From contig NC_080539.1 of the NCBI RefSeq assembly GCF_028640845.1, forward strand, positions 195,495,436 through 195,559,435: a DNA stretch of 64,000 nt, in the 5' to 3' direction. This DNA is from Ahaetulla prasina. Taxonomy: Eukaryota; Chordata; Lepidosauria; Squamata; Colubridae. The position numbers and the translations under genes were made by a program. This document shows positions 60,431 through 64,000 of the stretch, one piece after another (within the stretch, counting starts at the first letter, position 1; each line of letters opens with the position of its first letter). The notes under the pieces are model-generated. The model made no database searches, was not told the origin of the DNA, and worked only from the letters and a program-made list of their open reading frames with translations.

Positions 60431-61309
60431 ATTGGAGTGACCTGTGTTTCATATTTTTCTTTCTTTCTTTGTGGCCAGGGAAGAGGGTAAAATGTTCATA
60501 AGATTCTCTTTCCTACGTATGAAAAAGGCTGCTTGGTAATAGTTATTAAAACCTTAACTTGAGCCAGGGAAAGGGAATACCGTTTGCCACTCAGCTCATG
60601 TCACAATATGTTTTGGATCAGCACTGATGTTAAATTTCTCCTCTCAAACCTCTCATTTCCTCAGTGGAAGTAATTATTTTTATATGAAGATTACTTAGTC
60701 ATTAGGAGTCTGAAGTGCTTTATCCCAGGCAAGCCTTCTAAAACCATTTTAAATGCAGTTTGGAATTGATTGATTTGTATCTTTAGGAGAATCAGATGGC
60801 AACCTTTCTGAGAATTTCTCTTTTCAGAATGACTCCCTGACCCACAGAAAGCAGGCTTCTAGTTATTCAGTTTTAGTGCTTGTTTTCTATAGCCTTGCAG
60901 ATGGGCTTTCTTTTCCGGAGGACAACTTTCAAATATATGATTCCTTCCTTTGGATCCTTAAATGGCACAATTTCCAGATAATTACCACACATCATTGTGT
61001 GGGATATGTTCATCAACTAAAACAAACTATCCAAAACATGATGACAGAGTGTCAAAACAGAAACTATCATGGAGATTTCGCTGATTTCCTGTCTGAGACA
61101 AATGAAATGAAAAAATAAGTTGCAATGTAGATATAAATTTGTAAACTTCCTATTAAGATTTCAGATTTTATATGCTAAGTTTTGTATTTTACTCATCTTC
61201 CTTTTTACTGAAATATGATGTGAATGTGGCATATGATAAATAATTAATAATAGACATAATTAGTTTTCAGTCCTATTAAAGTGTGCCTTAAATTGTTGGC
61301 AACTAAATC
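60431..61309. other. Intergenic sequence without recognised repeats
   Basis: It contains an 80-codon ORF (60876-61118) without a recognised domain, no repeat similarity and no splice context. Probably chance. Confidence 0.4.
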
Positions 61310-61335
61310 CAATCAATCAATCAATCAATCAATCC
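61310..61335 (+). repeat. (AATC)n short run
   Basis: Six AATC units. Confidence 0.9.
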
Positions 61336-62839
61336 AGTGTGTTAGATTTGATTTAAACTCTTTTCAGGACTAAAAAATTCCATGGCTTTCATCTGTGCCA
61401 GTTAACTCTACTCTTGTAATTGTGAAATAGAATGGTAGTAAAGATGAAGGGAGAATGGAATGATGCTGGGCGGGACAGGAGAATTGTAGTGGGACAGAAT
61501 TAAATTGCTGAGTGGGGAAAAAAAATCTCAAAGTCCTTCAAAGATTTTCTAGCACTACCAAACTTTACAGGCTTATCTCAGGAACTGAGAGTGCCTTTTA
61601 TCTAGCTATCTAGATTGGATTAAAGACAATAAATGGTAGGACATTTAATGTATTTACTTTCCTTAACTTTGTCTAACAAATTTAGAGAAATGATCTAACC
61701 TTAGCTAAATAATTTTCAACTGCTTTCTCATGTCTGCTTTTTTTTCTTTTTTCTAATCCTTGTTTGGATTTTCCAACTACCACTGTTCTTGGGCAGTGAG
61801 GCCCTTTGGGCTGGATGACGAGACAATTATATTCAGCTTCCTTCTTTTGCTTGAGCAAAACAGCTCAGCTGCTGTCGTGACATTTTCTGTAGAAGCCTAC
61901 TTATTAAAGCTATATATTATTGGTAGATTAGGGGTTTTTTGGTCCAAAGGCAACTGGTTTTTAGCAAGCATTCTGGGCTGCTGTCATGTGTGAAGAATCA
62001 CTGAAAAATCACTATATCCAGTGCAAGATCTGTGAAGAACCACTGTATCCAGATGCAAGGTCTGTGAGAAGTGATAGCTCAGCAGTGAGTTGGCTTCATT
62101 CTCTTTCCAGCTTTCCCATTGGGACAGGCCTGGGAGAAGCAGAGCTCCTGGGAAATGCTACCCCCAAAGTTCCAGGAGTCCATTGAAGAAGTAGGTACAT
62201 GCCCTTCGCTTTTCCCTGTAATTTGGATTGTGAGGCCCCATGATGCAGCTTTTAATCAGCTCTTGGGAAATGCAAGAGGAGAACAAAGTCATAGGAAAAT
62301 GAAGCCCAAGGAATTCCACTTCCCAGTAACAGAGTGGAGAATGTGGGATCCTCTGGAAAAGAATGAAGGCTTGTCAAAAGCTTCAGTGAAAGTGTTTTAG
62401 TGGCTACTGAGAGCAAAGCACATAGATGTCTCCTCTCAATCTTACACGTTTTCAACATTTATTCCAGGTTTGTAACTTATTGGTTTTAATGATCTCTTCC
62501 ATTCTAAAGACAAAGCCCCATAAAATTAAGAAATTTCAGGGGCAATATTGATGAAGAATGAGAAATGTCAGACTGGTAGGAGATGGAGGAAATTGGAGGC
62601 TGGGAATGTCTGTATCCAAGTGAAACGGTGGGGGGGAAGGGGGGGGGAAAGGTTCCTCTCAAACAAAAGCATCGAATCCAGTAATCACTTGAATAGTCTT
62701 CTCTTACCCTTTCCCATCTTTAGATTATCAAATTAATTGTGCTTCCCTCTTGCTAATCCATAGAATATAAGAAACACAAGTGTGCCATTCTTGTATTTTT
62801 ATATTAAATGAGATATCACATTTATATATCACAGGATCA
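61336..62839. other. Intergenic sequence without recognised repeats
   Basis: No gene or repeat recognised. Contains a G-run near 62628-62650 and an imperfect duplication near 61995-62060 ('ctgtgaagaaccactgtatc'). Confidence 0.4.
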
Positions 62840-63040
62840 TGACTTAGACATGGTTGTCCAACTCTTTGGCTTGCCTCAGCCACATTGAGTGAAGAGGAAT
62901 TTTCTTGGGGCATATATAAAATATATGATATAGTTAATAACTATAAATAACAAACTTCTTTTTATTTTTTTTAATATTTTTTAATTATCTTATGGGGCCC
63001 ATGCAGCCTATGGGCCGCAGATTAGACATGCCTGACTTGG
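62840..63040. mobile_element. hAT-like MITE (second copy of the 692-836 family)
   Basis: Element about 62848-63032, 'acatggttgtccaactcttt' to 'gcagattagacatgcc', flanked by 'tgacttag' and 'tgacttgg' (7 of 8). Shares 'cattgagtgaagaggaattt' with the first copy and keeps the right half that the first lacks. Confidence 0.7.
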
Positions 63041-64000
63041 AGAATCCTGCCCATGGGACTGAAGCACTAAAAACATCTGTTTTTTAAAAAAAATAAGAGA
63101 AATCAACCCATATAATTTGATGAAGAAAAAAAATATTTCTAAGATATTTCGGTCAAGTTGGGGAAAAAAACCATGCTGCCATAACTCATAGATCTTATCT
63201 TTCTTGGCAAAGATGACATCTCACAATGCTGAATTTTGTCTTCCCAGTTCTGAGTTTATTCAAGTGGGAAATATTAAGCTGAAGATAAACCTCAAATTGT
63301 GGGGCAAGCATAGGAGCTGCTGGGCTAAATTGCTCTTCATTCTTTGTGAGGTGGGGGTGGATTTGGTCTAGTGAAGGTTTAGTATATTGATTCTTTCACT
63401 AGTCTACACTACAGTGACCCAGATTGTGCTGTTAAGTTTTCCATCATTTATGCCTATGTGTCACCAGGGAATATGCTTCTTAGGAAGAGAGAAAGCTGCT
63501 GGAGAGCCACGAAAAGGAGATGTCTGAACTGTACTTCTTCTCGGGAATGATGGCATCTTTACTGTTTCTGTTAGCGGCGTGATACAGATTTTGCATGTGG
63601 AATATTTACCATATAATGAGATTCAGCAGAGTTGAAAGCTAATGTTCATTAGCCTCACATTTAAAACAATTAGAGCAAAGCAGGCCATAAGGAAGCACTT
63701 TGCTTATCATTCAAAGTTCTTGCAACATAAACCATTTCTGTGGTCTCTTTGAGTTGGATGGCCTCCTTTTCAGCCCTCCTGCTTTGGCCTTTTGGCCCCA
63801 GATCCTCTGTATCACAGAATGGATGGAAGAGGGGAGAGACGGTGGGGGAGCAGCCAAAGGTGGACCATCAGCAAGCCAGAATGACTTCCAGACAGACCTT
63901 TGTCATGGCAATGAGTAAAAGAGGTTTTGAGCTGCCAGAGTGAGGTCCCAGGTACCATAGAGACCAGCCGTTGCTAAGGATGTGATCAGCACTCTGATTG
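63041..64000. other. Intergenic sequence, candidate conserved block 63530-63750
   Basis: No repeat recognised. 63639-63652 holds the inverted repeat 'ctaatgttcattag' (two homeodomain-type TAAT sites), and 'gttgctaagga' near 63971 resembles an RFX half-site. Confidence 0.35.

Noticed and set aside
60876..61118. 80-codon ORF as a small gene
   Set aside because: No domain, no splice or promoter context. Length is within chance for 64 kb of AT-rich sequence.

Overview
This is vertebrate nuclear DNA, most likely from a squamate reptile and probably a snake. The basis is the repeat landscape, not a database search. It contains CR1-type LINE ends ('cagagttggaagggaccttgg'), a CR1-group LINE with an AATAG-type tail, L2-clade LINEs ending in 'accgccctgagtc...' plus an (AAAT)n tail, a BovB 3' end, a Sauria-type SINE whose tail resembles BovB, and hAT-like MITEs with 8-bp target duplications. 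There is no prokaryotic gene organisation, operon, CRISPR array or rRNA.

Only one host gene can be supported: the last two coding exons of a Krueppel-like factor, best assigned to KLF7, on the + strand. The exon at 17185-17308 encodes the end of zinc finger 1's linker, zinc finger 2 and the first half of finger 3. The exon at 32806-32857 encodes the rest of finger 3 and the C-terminus ending ...HMKRHI-stop. Bases 1-17184 are therefore the end of the preceding intron, 17309-32805 is the last intron, and a long 3' UTR probably runs from 32858 to a candidate poly(A) signal at 40606. From about 40.6 kb to 64 kb I see no further gene. This looks like intergenic sequence downstream of KLF7. The upstream KLF7 exons, which carry the start codon, activation region and finger 1, are not in the window.

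Layout. The 5' intron (1-17 kb) holds hAT and mariner-like MITEs, a long pyrimidine tract, old L2 fragments, a tRNA-derived SINE, a CR1-group LINE, a Sauria SINE with a 13-bp target duplication, and a 2-kb L2 copy whose tail ends only about 105 bp before the KLF7 exon. The last intron (17.3-32.8 kb) holds more CR1 and L2 material, a 119-bp near-perfect palindromic MITE, and a nearly full-length antisense L2 (27.55-31.34 kb) nested inside a CR1. The 3' UTR region contains large tetranucleotide and dinucleotide microsatellites and one hairpin MITE. The downstream part contains a hAT MITE inside a BovB fragment, a 379-bp solo LTR, a 485-bp hAT MITE, and a CR1-group LINE of about 3.9 kb that is split by an L2. 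Long repeat-poor stretches (for example 42.5-47.5, 48.8-50.4, 60.5-62.8 and 63.1-64 kb) may hold conserved regulatory elements, which only alignment can show.

No previously undescribed biological system is visible. The most informative items are the well-preserved nested insertions and their target duplications, the LINE insertion close to a KLF7 splice acceptor, the palindromic MITE, the solo LTR, and a candidate RFX-type element in the intron.
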